This document shows positions 17,353-26,338 of a stretch of DNA of 64,000 bases, in pieces; position 1 is the first letter of the stretch, and each line of letters starts with the position of its first letter. Under the pieces are notes generated by a model. It had not been told where the DNA came from, searched no databases, and saw nothing but the letters and a program-made list of their open reading frames with translations. This DNA is from FEN-1088 sp031407985 (GTDB lineage Bacteria > Myxococcota_A > Polyangia > Fen-1088), in the NCBI GenBank assembly GCA_031407985.1, contig JANOJB010000135.1, forward strand, positions 19,344-83,343. Direction: 5' to 3'. A program made the translations under genes and the position numbers.

Positions 17353-18906
17353 GTGAGGTTCGTGCGGCTTGGAGTGTCGGCAAAGATCTTCCTGGCCTAC
17401 ACGGTCCTGTTGGTGGCGTTCGCCGGCAATGCCTCGTTCACGGTCTTCACGGTTCACCGCGCCCGCCAGGGGGTCGTAGCCAACCAGGCCTACCTGGACC
17501 TTCAGGGGTCAGTGGACGCCGCGTGGAAATCCTTGAACGATTTCGCGGGAGCCCTGGGAAAGAAGCTGCACAAGGAGCCAAACCTCGCGTTGGCGCTCCG
17601 GATGGCGCGCAAGCACCTGGATGATGGCCTGGGCGCGATCGATCGTTACCTGGAGCGTGAGCCAGGCAGTTTCAGGCGGCCTGATTTCGAGTCCCAACGC
17701 CGGCAGATCGGAGTCTTCAAGGCCGATCTGGATCGTTTGGCCACCGAGCTGGGCAGTCCGGAGGCAGCTTCGGACGACAAGGCTTGGCCCGAATTCGAGA
17801 GCCGGTTCGCCAATCTGATCAGGGGCATCAACCGGATGCGGCGGCCGCTGCGCGGAGAAAGCGCCCAGATCGCACAGCGACTGGCCGAGGACGAGGAGGA
17901 TGCGCTTCAGATCGCGCTTGTCGCCGGCGGCCTTGGCCTGTTGATGGCCGCGCTGGCGGCGGGGTTCATGTGGCGGACGCTGAGGCCCCTGGGGGTGCTG
18001 CGGGCGCGGGCGCGAGAGATCGCGGGCGGTGAATATGCGCGGCGAACAGGTGTGCGCTCGCGTGATGAGATTGGCGATCTGGCGCGCGAGCTGGACGCGA
18101 TGGCCGAGGCGTTGGAAGAACGTGAGCACCGGTTGATCCGGTCGGAACAGCTGGCGACCGTCGGTAGGATGGCCGCCCAGATTACCCACGAGGTGCGCAA
18201 CCCGCTGGCGTCGATTGGGCTTTATGTGGAGCTGCTGGGCGACGAAATCGGCGAGGCGCCGGAAGCGCGTCGTTTGGTGGGATCGATCACCAGCGAGCTG
18301 GATCGCCTGACCGAGATCACCGAGACCTACCTGCGGTTTGCCCGGTTGCCGCGTCCGAAACTGGATCGGGAGGATCTTGCCGCGCTGGTTGCGTCGGTCG
18401 CGGAGTTCGCGCGCGCCGAGCTTCTGCAGGCGGGGATCATCCTTGAGACCGACCTTGATCCGGGGGTCGACGTCGCGGCTGACGAGAGCCAGCTGCGGCA
18501 GGCGCTGCTGAATCTGATCCGAAACGCCCGCGAGGCGATGGACGGCGGGGGACGTTTGAAGGTGCGTGTGAGCGCCTGGGGCGACGGTATGGCGGCGATC
18601 GCGGTGTCCGACACCGGATCGGGGGTGTCGCAGGAAAATCTGTCGAAGATTTTCGATCCGTTCTTTTCGACGAAGGCGAAGGGGACGGGGCTGGGCCTGG
18701 CGCTGGTGCAGCAGATCGCGGTCGAGCACGGCGGTCGCATTGATGTGGAAAGTACCCCGCCCGCGGGCACCACGTTTCGGGTGTTGCTGCCTTTGTGGCG
18801 CGAGGGCGTTCGGGGTGTGGGGGTTAACGCTGCGGCGCCTTCTGCCTCCTCGGCCGCTACCGTCGTTGCCGCCCCTGGGACGCCGGGTGCTGGCCTGAGA
18901 GTTTGA
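17353..18906 (+). CDS. Membrane sensor histidine kinase (orphan)
   Basis: About 517 aa. Two membrane helices (near residues 12-32 and 190-210) flank a periplasmic helical sensor, followed by a HAMP domain ('RTLRPLGVLRARAREIAGGEY'), the HisKA phospho-acceptor box 'ITHEVRNPLASIGLYVELL', and HATPase motifs 'LLNLIRNAREAMDGGG', 'DTGSGVS' and 'GTGLGLALVQQI'. No response regulator gene is adjacent. In-frame starts are TTG 17341, GTG 17353 and GTG 17362; none has a strong ribosome site, so the start is approximate. Its last 50 bases overlap the tail of the convergent TPR-peptidase gene. Confidence 0.9.
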   Translation: MRFVRLGVSAKIFLAYTVLLVAFAGNASFTVFTVHRARQGVVANQAYLDLQGSVDAAWKSLNDFAGALGKKLHKEPNLALALRMARKHLDDGLGAIDRYLEREPGSFRRPDFESQRRQIGVFKADLDRLATELGSPEAASDDKAWPEFESRFANLIRGINRMRRPLRGESAQIAQRLAEDEEDALQIALVAGGLGLLMAALAAGFMWRTLRPLGVLRARAREIAGGEYARRTGVRSRDEIGDLARELDAMAEALEEREHRLIRSEQLATVGRMAAQITHEVRNPLASIGLYVELLGDEIGEAPEARRLVGSITSELDRLTEITETYLRFARLPRPKLDREDLAALVASVAEFARAELLQAGIILETDLDPGVDVAADESQLRQALLNLIRNAREAMDGGGRLKVRVSAWGDGMAAIAVSDTGSGVSQENLSKIFDPFFSTKAKGTGLGLALVQQIAVEHGGRIDVESTPPAGTTFRVLLPLWREGVRGVGVNAAAPSASSAATVVAAPGTPGAGLRV

Positions 18907-21592
18907 GTTGCATCGCGTGGAGAAGCACGCGGAGATCCGGCTCGTCGTCCGCCGAGGGACCGAGCGCGAGTGCCCGTTCCAGGGCGGCGGCGGCGGCGGC
19001 ATGGCGGCCGGTTGCCGCCAGCGCTCGTCCGTAGGCTGCGTGTAGCGCGGGCAGCCCCGGCTCGATGAAGATCGCCAACGGGGCCGCCTCCACCACTTGG
19101 GCAACGCGGCCGCGCCGGGCCAGCCCGAAGACCAACTCGCGGGCAAGTTTCGCGTGCATCGGCTCCAGTTGCAGCGTGGCCGCGATGGCGCGCAAGCGAT
19201 CTTCGTCGCGGCTGCCGTGCCAGGACGCATCGCCCAGCAATTCGACCAAGAGGCCGGTGGCCCCGGCGCTGCCGGGATCGAACGCGACCGCGCGCTTCAG
19301 GTGGTCCTCGGCCGCGATCAAATCGCGACGGTGGATCTCTGTCAGGGCCAAGCGGACGCGCAGATCGTACCCGTCGGTGACAGCGTTGGTGTCTTGACCG
19401 ACCGGGGGGATCGCCAGGCGCAGAAACGCGTCCCGAGCCTCGTCGGCCTTTCGCAAGGCCAGCGCCAGCTCGCCGGTCAGGAAGATCACGGAGCGGAGGT
19501 CCTTGCCCCCGGGAATTGCGCCCGCGCGCCGTAGGGCGTCGCCGGCGGCATCGGCGTCACCGTCGGCAAGGTGGGCCAACCCCGCGCGCGCTTCGGTTTC
19601 CGCGTTCTGTGCGGATGATGGCGCCACCTGAGCGCGCGCACCGGCTGCGGCGCGACGGGTGCGTAGGGTTTCGGCGGGAAGATACTGTCGATCGAACGCG
19701 GCTCCGCGCGTCGCCAGGTCCGCGCGAAAGCCTTTCTCCAGATCGTCCACGGAAACACCCACGGCCGCCGCCACCACACCCAATCCGCGCTGGCCGCTCC
19801 CAAACCGGACCAGCGCATCCCGGAGGCGCGCGAAGCCGAAGCGCCGATCCAGATAGTCAAGCGCTGCCGCTGATTCGGCGTACGCGCGCGTGGCCTCCTC
19901 GGCGTTGCGGGCCCTGGTGAACGCATTCGAAAGCGCCGCCAGCGGGGCCAGTTCCCCTCGGTACGCCGCACCCCACAGATCGCGCTCGGCGTGCCGGCGC
20001 CATTCGGGTCGTGCCCGCATGGTTTCAAGCTCCGACAGGCCTTCGGTGAACCAGCGCGGGACGCGAGATTTCGACAGCTCGATCGCGAACACGTGCGCCA
20101 GTTCGTGCGCCAGGACCATGCCCCAGTTCATCGCGCCGTTGGTCGGTGACTGCGATGTGATCACGCGTCCGAAGCACACCGCGTCCACGCCGATGCCCGG
20201 CAGCCCGACGGTCCGGATCGCGAAATGGTCGGGGTTTGTGTACAGCTCGAAGGTGATGGGGCCTTTCGGTTCGAATCCGTACTTGGCGACATAGCGAGCA
20301 TAGGTTTCCTCCAGGAACGGCGCGACGACCTGTTCGACGGCCACACGCGCGCTGGGATCGATCCGAAACGCCAGATGTTTGGTCGCGAAGGTTTGCGTAC
20401 GCGGAATAACCTTGTCGTACAGCTCCAACAGGTTGTAGGTGCGGGCGTCGTAGGGATCGCGTTTCCAGGCGCGCCGCAACGCCTCCACACCGGGCCCCTC
20501 GTCGCCCAGTCGCAGCAGAGTCGTGCCCAGCACCGACAGACAGGGGGCATTGGTCGGATCAACGGTGGCTCCTTCCTCGGCGATCGCGCGGGCATCCTCG
20601 GTGCGGCGGTGTCTGATCAGAATGTCCGCGACCGTCGCGAAGAAATCGCCGTCCGCCGGGTGGATGGACGCATGGGCGTCACGTTCGCGCCTGTAACCGG
20701 CATCGTCATCCAGCAGCTGAGCGTGCGCCGCAGCCAGCCGGGCCGCGGCGGCGTTTTTTGGGTTCACGTGCCGAATGCGGGTGACCAGCGCGGCGGCGGT
20801 GGCGAAGTCCTCGCCGTCAAGCGCCATTTCCGCCTGGATGGCCAGGGCGCCCGCGTGTCGGCCGTTCACCGACAGCGCGGCGGAAAGTTCGCGCTCGGCC
20901 GCGGCCACGTCGTAGCGCTTCTGCAGATGCACATTCGCCAGGCCGACGCGCGCGTCGGGATTGTCCGGATCCACGGCCAGCGCCGCGCGAAAGGACGCCT
21001 CCGCTTCCGAGACGGCGTGTTTCTCCAAGAAGATATTGCCCCAAAACACATTGGGCTTTGGATTTCGCGGTTCGGCGCGAACGGCCGCGCGTAGCGTGTC
21101 GTTGGCGTCCGGCCAGTTGTCGTCAAGGCGCACAATCGCGGCAACCGCCAGTAGGTCGTCGGCCCTGCGCCGGTCGACCCGCCCGCTGCTCCAGTCGTCG
21201 TACGTCCGGTCGATGAACGGTTTCAGCGCCGCGCGATCACCGCGCAGGGCCAGGACATCGCAAAGCACGTGGCGCAACGGAAGGTTGCGCGGCGCCCGAT
21301 CGACCGCGGCTTCCAGGCGCCGACGGGCGTCTTCATAGCGGCCAAGGGAGATCTCGGCGTGAGCGGCGACCAGGGTGGTCGCGGCATCCGGATCGCGTCG
21401 GGCGGGCGTTTGGGTCAGACGGAGGGCGTCTTCATAACGTCCCGATCGCAGTGCGCCTTGTGCGGCCGATAGGCGCCCGGGACGGGCGTTTGTCTTGGGC
21501 GCCCCATTGGCTTCGGCGACGGTGGGGGGCATCAACCAGATCCCCACGAGGGCGGCGACCAGTGAGCGCTGCGATAGGGAGGGGAACCTCAC
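18857..21592 (-). CDS. Exported TPR protein with a gluzincin (peptidase MA-like) domain
   Basis: About 911 aa. Tetratricopeptide-type helical repeats occupy the N-terminal ~400 residues and the C-terminal ~250. Between them is a gluzincin metallopeptidase: HELAH with ligands H496 and H500 and catalytic E497, and a third ligand about E517 in 'WFTEGLSELE'. A signal peptide is predicted at the N-terminus when GTG 21592 is used ('SLVAALVGIWLMPPTVAEA'). The longer reading from 21670 is rejected because it would run into the start and ribosome site of the divergent gene at 21652. Substrate unknown; TPRs suggest assembly with partner proteins in the envelope. Confidence 0.8.
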   Translation of the reverse strand: MRFPSLSQRSLVAALVGIWLMPPTVAEANGAPKTNARPGRLSAAQGALRSGRYEDALRLTQTPARRDPDAATTLVAAHAEISLGRYEDARRRLEAAVDRAPRNLPLRHVLCDVLALRGDRAALKPFIDRTYDDWSSGRVDRRRADDLLAVAAIVRLDDNWPDANDTLRAAVRAEPRNPKPNVFWGNIFLEKHAVSEAEASFRAALAVDPDNPDARVGLANVHLQKRYDVAAAERELSAALSVNGRHAGALAIQAEMALDGEDFATAAALVTRIRHVNPKNAAAARLAAAHAQLLDDDAGYRRERDAHASIHPADGDFFATVADILIRHRRTEDARAIAEEGATVDPTNAPCLSVLGTTLLRLGDEGPGVEALRRAWKRDPYDARTYNLLELYDKVIPRTQTFATKHLAFRIDPSARVAVEQVVAPFLEETYARYVAKYGFEPKGPITFELYTNPDHFAIRTVGLPGIGVDAVCFGRVITSQSPTNGAMNWGMVLAHELAHVFAIELSKSRVPRWFTEGLSELETMRARPEWRRHAERDLWGAAYRGELAPLAALSNAFTRARNAEEATRAYAESAAALDYLDRRFGFARLRDALVRFGSGQRGLGVVAAAVGVSVDDLEKGFRADLATRGAAFDRQYLPAETLRTRRAAAGARAQVAPSSAQNAETEARAGLAHLADGDADAAGDALRRAGAIPGGKDLRSVIFLTGELALALRKADEARDAFLRLAIPPVGQDTNAVTDGYDLRVRLALTEIHRRDLIAAEDHLKRAVAFDPGSAGATGLLVELLGDASWHGSRDEDRLRAIAATLQLEPMHAKLARELVFGLARRGRVAQVVEAAPLAIFIEPGLPALHAAYGRALAATGRHAAAAAALERALALGPSADDEPDLRVLLHAMQLKLSGQHPASQGRQRR

Positions 21593-21618
21593 GGACGAAG
21601 TTTGCGCTGCCTCCGTGT

Positions 21619-21650
21619 TACGATCTAGCCGCGGATCGAATCGGAGGAGC
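21619..21650 (+). promoter_or_regulatory. -10 box and strong ribosome-binding site for the gene at 21652
   Basis: TACGAT (21619-21624) could serve as a -10 box giving a ~20-base leader. GGAGGAG (21643-21649) lies two bases before the ATG at 21652. It shows that conventional leaders exist in this genome alongside the apparent leaderless ones, and it fixes the start. Confidence 0.5.
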
Positions 21651-21651
21651 C

Positions 21652-22161
21652 ATGACGACACAAGCGCCACGTTCCAGCGACACTGAGTTGCGGCCCGAGG
21701 TCTTCGACGACTACAAGGCCTTTCTGAAAACCGCGATTCACGAATACTACGATCGAGGCTGGAAACACCGCCGCGGAAATGTAATCGCGCTTTTGATCGC
21801 GTCGGGACAAGCGATGTCCTTGGCGGCCGACTCGGTAAGGGATGGCTCGGGTTTCAAGAAGGCGGCCATGGGCGCGGCGGGGGTTGTGGCGCTTCGGATG
21901 GCTCTGCGGTACGCGTTGTCTGGGCCTCTGGGAATTGTTCTGACTGGGGCCGCGCTGGTGTCGGCGGTCGGGTACCTCATCAAGAACCAGAAGGATATCA
22001 GCGGCAAAGTCGGCGGATACAGGACGCTGGTGGAGGGTACCCGCTCGCAGTTCGACGAGATCCAGGGCGGCTATCGCGCCGGGCGCTACGACGCCGCCGC
22101 GCGCAACCTGATGGTGGACGGATTGCTTCGCAGGTTCCTGGACGACGTCGACGCCGCGTAG
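21652..22161 (+). CDS. Conserved hypothetical protein with central hydrophobic hairpin
   Basis: 169 aa. An N-terminal helical part ('EVFDDYKAFLKTAIHEYYDRGW') is followed by a hydrophobic region with one or two membrane-inserting helices (about residues 75-110, 'GPLGIVLTGAALVSAVGYLI') and a C-terminal helical tail ending in 'RRFLDDVDAA'. I do not recognise a named family. The strong GGAGGAG site just upstream and the coding-like composition support it as real. It is divergent from the TPR-peptidase gene and converges on the zinc-ribbon gene. Confidence 0.65.
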   Translation: MTTQAPRSSDTELRPEVFDDYKAFLKTAIHEYYDRGWKHRRGNVIALLIASGQAMSLAADSVRDGSGFKKAAMGAAGVVALRMALRYALSGPLGIVLTGAALVSAVGYLIKNQKDISGKVGGYRTLVEGTRSQFDEIQGGYRAGRYDAAARNLMVDGLLRRFLDDVDAA

Positions 22162-22174
22162 ACGCCGGGGGTCG

Positions 22175-22969
22175 CTAGATCAGCGACAGGGGCTTCAGGC
22201 CCGAACGCGGGAAACGGACCAGCAGGCTGGCGCGCAACACGTTTTCGATCTTGCCGCGCCCGTATTCGGGATGGCTGATGATCTCGCCGGCCTTGTAACG
22301 TTCTTTCGGATTGAAGACGCGCACCGTCGGGGCGGCGGCAACCTCCTCGGATAGGGCGCGCATCAGTTCGGCCTTGCGCGCGGCCTCTCGATCCGGCGCC
22401 TGGCTGCGCGCGGCGGTTGATCCCTGTACCACCTCGGCCGTCCGCTTGCGGGCCGGCCCCGTGCGATAGGTGTGGCGGGATCCACACGCCTGACACAACA
22501 CCTGCTTGGGGTCGGTGCCCACCATGGCAATGATGCTGTGGGTTTTGGTATCGCCGCATTTTCCGCACCAGGCATCCACCTCGCCGCCCACGCGCAGGCC
22601 GGCGGATGGCGCTCCGCGATCATGGGTCCAGGACACGCCCGTGATTCGGCGTTCGCCGACCATGGATTGTCCGCTGACCTGACGGTCTGGCGTGCTGATC
22701 ACCAGCCCAGCCGGAATGCGCGGCAGCACGGATGCCAGGCGACGAACGTCCGCCACACGACGTCCAAGCGCGCGCTCGGCGGAGATCTGTTCGGGCGTCG
22801 GGAGGGCCGCCAGGAGATCTTTGAAGTGGCGCCCCATCTGATCCACGGCCTCGTGAACGGCGGCGATGAAGTCGCGATCCTCCAGTCGCTCTTGCGCGGC
22901 GTGCACTTGCAGCGCGACGTCTCGAACTTCTTGGGTCAGTTGTTCCAGGGTCAGGGGCTGGGAGTCCAC
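22175..22969 (-). CDS. Zinc-ribbon protein with C-terminal UvrD/PcrA-type Tudor-like domain
   Basis: About 264 aa. An N-terminal helical region is followed by a four-cysteine zinc ribbon ('WCGKCGDTKTHSI...VLCQACGSRHTY', two CxxC pairs) and a final ~45-residue domain 'RYKAGEIISHPEYGRGKIENVL...LVRFPRSGLKPLSLI'. The last part matches the pattern of the small Tudor/SH3-like domain at the end of UvrD/PcrA helicases, which contacts RNA polymerase. A nucleic-acid or transcription-related role is inferred. The start is uncertain: GTG 22969 or TTG 22999; the longer open frame upstream is antisense to the next gene. Confidence 0.6.
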   Translation of the reverse strand: MDSQPLTLEQLTQEVRDVALQVHAAQERLEDRDFIAAVHEAVDQMGRHFKDLLAALPTPEQISAERALGRRVADVRRLASVLPRIPAGLVISTPDRQVSGQSMVGERRITGVSWTHDRGAPSAGLRVGGEVDAWCGKCGDTKTHSIIAMVGTDPKQVLCQACGSRHTYRTGPARKRTAEVVQGSTAARSQAPDREAARKAELMRALSEEVAAAPTVRVFNPKERYKAGEIISHPEYGRGKIENVLRASLLVRFPRSGLKPLSLI

Positions 22970-23107
22970 GGCGCGCAATTTTTCACGGTCGTCGGCCAAG
23001 CGCAACCGGTTGGGGCATATTTCGCGATTCGGACATCCTGTCCGAACCGGTCCGCGGGCAGACGGAATGCCCCACAACGCAAGGATTGCTGTAGGCTTTC
23101 CCTCGCC

Positions 23108-25378
23108 ATGGCCCAGCGTTTCCGTGATCTCCTTCGGTTGGTGTTGATTCCAGCGGTCGTTTTGCCGGTCCTGGCCCAGGCTGCCGCCCACGCTCAGGAT
23201 GACAAGGCCGTGGCCCCTCCACCTTTGTGGATTCCGTCCCCGCGCCCCGACGCTCCACCACCGACGGTAGCCACCCCAACTCCACCGGGCGCTCCCGTGG
23301 TACGCAGCGCACCACCTTCCGCGGCGCCGCCCTCTGCTGGCGCGCGGGCTTTCGTGGCGCAGCCGACCAGCGATCCGGATGGCCTGGCCAGACCAATGGA
23401 CAACGTCGGCCCACCGGGAGGGGGTCCGGGCGGCCCGCAATCCAACGCCGCGACATCCGCTTCGGATGGCGGTGGCGTTTCTTCAACCGCGCCCGTCGCG
23501 CGGGACGCTTTTCCAGCATTGCCATCCCTTTGGGGCTCCACCGGTCTCTTTCGCGCGTCGACTGCGGACGTGGGTCGCCTTCATCAGCTTCGTCTGGGCC
23601 TTCACGGCGAGTATTTTCGCGCCACCAGTTTTCTGATCGAGGGCGATACCAACGAACGCCTATCGGGAGGCCTGGTGGCGGGATTCACGTTGCTTCCGAA
23701 TCTGGAGCTATTCGGCGCCCTGCTGAATTCCAGCAACCGCAACCAGCGCGACCGGTCGATGATGAACGATCGCGATCCCGAATTGATCAAGACCTTCGGC
23801 GATCTGATGCTGGGGGGGAAATGGGTCCGGTCGTTGTCTCCCGCGGCGACGTTCGGGTTCGAGCTGGGCTTCAAATTCCTGTCGGGGGTTTCGGAGTTGG
23901 CGGTGTCCCCCAGTTCGACCTCATGGTGGCTGGGCCCCCTGTTCAGCTACGACATGCGTCGCGCGGGTGGCGCGCCGCTGCGGTTGCACGCCGGTGCCAG
24001 TTTCTACGCGGACAATTCGTCCAATCTGCACGACCTGTCGGGTCCCGGGATCACGCGCAACACCAAGGAGGCGGCCATGTTCGCCTACGGCATCGCGCCC
24101 AGTCGCCTGCGGCTTGCGCTGGCCATCGACGCGCCGCTAGAGAATGTCTTTCCCCAGGTTCCGATCAATCCCTTCATCGAGTACCACATCGCTTACGTCA
24201 CGTCGGACGCTGACAAAGACTTCTCCGACTACATGAAGCCCAATTGCGATTCGTCGGACAACACCAAGATGCCGTGCATCGACAACCGCGATCTCCAGTG
24301 GCTGACGTTGGGCGCTCGCGCGTCGGTTTTTCGCGGAATCACCGTCGCCATGGGCGTAGATATTCGGGTACGGTCGCCGGGGTTTCCGTACGGTCCCCCG
24401 GTTGCACCCTGGAACCTGGTCTTCGGCGTGTCTTATCCATTGGACGTGGATTCCCTGACGCGCACCGTGGTTGTCACCAGGACCGTCGAGAAGACGGCCC
24501 CTCCGATCACCGAGGGCCGAATCACGGGCGTGGTGCGCAGCGCGCGGGGTGGTGGGCCCATCCCAGGGGCTATCGTGACGGTGACCGGGCGACCGCGGTC
24601 GCGTGCCGCCAGCGATCCCGATGGTGGCTTCGCGACAGCGGATCTGCCGGCGGGTCCCGTCGAATTGCAGGTGACCGCTCCAAACTTTGAGCCGACGAAG
24701 CTGGCCGGTACCGTGGTTGCGGGGAAGGTGTTTGATGTGGCGGTCGTTCTGACGCCCAATCCACCCACGGCGAAGGTCCACGGTCGCGTGTCCGCGCTTG
24801 GGGGGAGGGGCATCGAGGCCACGATCCGTTTCGCCGGCGATGAGATCCGCGAAGCCCGGGCTGACGCGTCGGGAGCGTACGTGGTGTCTCTTCCGGTCGG
24901 CCCGTATCAGGTTCGGGCCGATTTTCCCGGCCTGGGGCCCAAGGAGGCTCAGGTGGATCTCCTGGTAGGGCAGGACAAACAAGTCGACTTTGTGTTGCGC
25001 CCGGTGACCTCGAATCCGAACGTTGTTCTCGCCGGGGAGATCATCCGGATCAAGAAGCCGATTCGTTTTGCCGGCACGTCGGCCAGTTTGGTGCCGGCGA
25101 CGGAGCAACTGTTGGATGCTGTCGCCGACCTCCTGGATGTCCACCCCGAGATCAAGCGGATTCGCATCGTCGCGCACTGGGACAGCGGCCCGCAGAAAGC
25201 CGCGGCCGCGATGTTGACCCAGCATCAGGCGGAAGCCGTGCGCAAGTATCTGGCCGGGCGCGGAATAGCCGAGGGGCGGCTGATTCCCGTGGGTGCGGGG
25301 TCCACGAAGCCGCTGGTGCCGAATCTTGGGCCGATGAACCGGGCGCGTAACCGGCGCGTCGAGTTTTACATCGAGTAG
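23108..25378 (+). CDS. OmpA-family outer-membrane protein with carboxypeptidase-regulatory-like repeats
   Basis: 756 aa. A signal peptide (to about 'AAAHAQ') leads into a Pro-rich linker (residues ~30-140), a beta-barrel-like region (~150-470), two carboxypeptidase regulatory-like beta-sandwich repeats ('GRITGVVRSARGGGPIPGAI', 'VHGRVSALGGRGIEATIRF') and a C-terminal OmpA peptidoglycan-binding domain ('IRIVAHWDS', 'AEAVRKYLAGRGIAEGRL', 'NRRVEFYIE'). It should tie the outer membrane to the cell wall. ATG 23108 is preferred because a TAGGCT box sits ten bases upstream; the upstream open frame is antisense to the zinc-ribbon gene. Confidence 0.8.
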   Translation: MAQRFRDLLRLVLIPAVVLPVLAQAAAHAQDDKAVAPPPLWIPSPRPDAPPPTVATPTPPGAPVVRSAPPSAAPPSAGARAFVAQPTSDPDGLARPMDNVGPPGGGPGGPQSNAATSASDGGGVSSTAPVARDAFPALPSLWGSTGLFRASTADVGRLHQLRLGLHGEYFRATSFLIEGDTNERLSGGLVAGFTLLPNLELFGALLNSSNRNQRDRSMMNDRDPELIKTFGDLMLGGKWVRSLSPAATFGFELGFKFLSGVSELAVSPSSTSWWLGPLFSYDMRRAGGAPLRLHAGASFYADNSSNLHDLSGPGITRNTKEAAMFAYGIAPSRLRLALAIDAPLENVFPQVPINPFIEYHIAYVTSDADKDFSDYMKPNCDSSDNTKMPCIDNRDLQWLTLGARASVFRGITVAMGVDIRVRSPGFPYGPPVAPWNLVFGVSYPLDVDSLTRTVVVTRTVEKTAPPITEGRITGVVRSARGGGPIPGAIVTVTGRPRSRAASDPDGGFATADLPAGPVELQVTAPNFEPTKLAGTVVAGKVFDVAVVLTPNPPTAKVHGRVSALGGRGIEATIRFAGDEIREARADASGAYVVSLPVGPYQVRADFPGLGPKEAQVDLLVGQDKQVDFVLRPVTSNPNVVLAGEIIRIKKPIRFAGTSASLVPATEQLLDAVADLLDVHPEIKRIRIVAHWDSGPQKAAAAMLTQHQAEAVRKYLAGRGIAEGRLIPVGAGSTKPLVPNLGPMNRARNRRVEFYIE

Positions 25379-25471
25379 CACGGGTCGGGAATCGACGTCG
25401 ATTTCGCGGGGGTGGGTGCGACCCCTCCGTGGGCCCGGATCGCCAAACAGGCGCATTCGAGTCTCGCGGCC

Positions 25472-25477
25472 TATAAT
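25472..25477 (+). promoter_or_regulatory. -10 box (TATAAT) of a probable leaderless promoter
   Basis: A perfect TATAAT is followed by six bases (GAACGC) and the ATG at 25484. The expected transcription start coincides with the start codon. No -35 match and no ribosome site are visible. Confidence 0.5.
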
Positions 25478-25483
25478 GAACGC

Positions 25484-26302
25484 ATGAAGCTTCTCGGTGT
25501 GATCGAGAATTTCGGGTTCGAGAAAACCCGGCGGGCCGTGGCGGCGCTGTCGCTCAGTTTTTTCGTCACGCTTTATCTGGCCTTGGCCTTCAATGCCCCG
25601 CCGGGGTGGGGACCGGCTTTCGTGGCGCTGGGTGCGTGTTACTTGGTCGCCTTCCTGGCTGTGGCGGCCGAATGGTTCTGGGGACGCTGGTTCGCTTCGG
25701 GCCTGGGTTGGTCGGGATTGATGGTCGCTGTCATTTCGATGGTGATGCTGGGTTGGATATGGCCGCTGGCGATCTACGGTGGTCTACACGCCTTGGTCGT
25801 CTTCCTGATGCTTGGCAAGCGCATGGCCGCGCTGTACGACATGCAGGAGGGGTGGCGAACGCGTTTCGCGATGGACGAGTACGGCGTCGCGCGGTTGCGC
25901 AAGACCGTCACGCGCACCGCGGCGTCGCTGCCCAGCGTGATCCTTTGGGCGCTGGGGCCGAAGGATCCGGGGCAGGGGATGGGCCACCTTCTCCTGACGG
26001 TTGGCCTTGGTGTATTGGCTGTGGGAGGCCTGACGGCCGTGTTGCGCATGCGTACCTGGGGCTTGGTCGCGATCGGTTCGGCGGCGCTCGGTTTGATGGT
26101 GCACAGCGGCCTTCATGCGCGCCTGACCGAGTTCACCGGAGCCTTACCCTTCCTGACCGAGATGACGACCGCGCGCGCGCTGGGCGGTCTGCCTGGTCTG
26201 GTGACGCTGCTGGCTCTGACCAGCGCGGTGGCGGGCGCGGCGCTGTTGCTGTCGGTGGCGCCTTTCTGGCGCCCCGTGATGCAGCATCTCCGCCGGCGCT
26301 GA
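25484..26302 (+). CDS. Polytopic membrane protein of unknown function
   Basis: 272 aa with about seven or eight hydrophobic segments spread over the whole length (for example 'LSLSFFVTLYLALAF', 'GLMVAVISMVMLGWIW', 'LLLTVGLGVLAVGGL', 'ALTSAVAGAALLLSV'). A charged cytoplasmic loop lies near residues 120-150. I recognise no transporter or enzyme motif. The longer open frame from 25412 is not used because the TATAAT box lies inside it, six bases before ATG 25484. The following lipoprotein gene has its own TAGGAT box. Confidence 0.65.
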   Translation: MKLLGVIENFGFEKTRRAVAALSLSFFVTLYLALAFNAPPGWGPAFVALGACYLVAFLAVAAEWFWGRWFASGLGWSGLMVAVISMVMLGWIWPLAIYGGLHALVVFLMLGKRMAALYDMQEGWRTRFAMDEYGVARLRKTVTRTAASLPSVILWALGPKDPGQGMGHLLLTVGLGVLAVGGLTAVLRMRTWGLVAIGSAALGLMVHSGLHARLTEFTGALPFLTEMTTARALGGLPGLVTLLALTSAVAGAALLLSVAPFWRPVMQHLRRR

Positions 26303-26325
26303 TTCCCACGGGCGGTCGGGGCAGG

Positions 26326-26331
26326 TAGGAT
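26326..26331 (+). promoter_or_regulatory. -10 box of a probable leaderless lipoprotein promoter
   Basis: TAGGAT is followed by seven bases and then the GTG at 26339. No Shine-Dalgarno sequence lies in between. Confidence 0.45.
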
Positions 26332-26338
26332 TGCCTTT

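Noticed and set aside
17509..19230. 573-codon minus-strand frame
   Set aside because: Antisense to the histidine kinase, whose H, N and G boxes are intact; no domain in the antisense product.
22472..23107. N-terminal extension of the OmpA-like protein
   Set aside because: The extension is antisense to the zinc-ribbon gene and lacks a signal peptide, whereas ATG 23108 gives one immediately.
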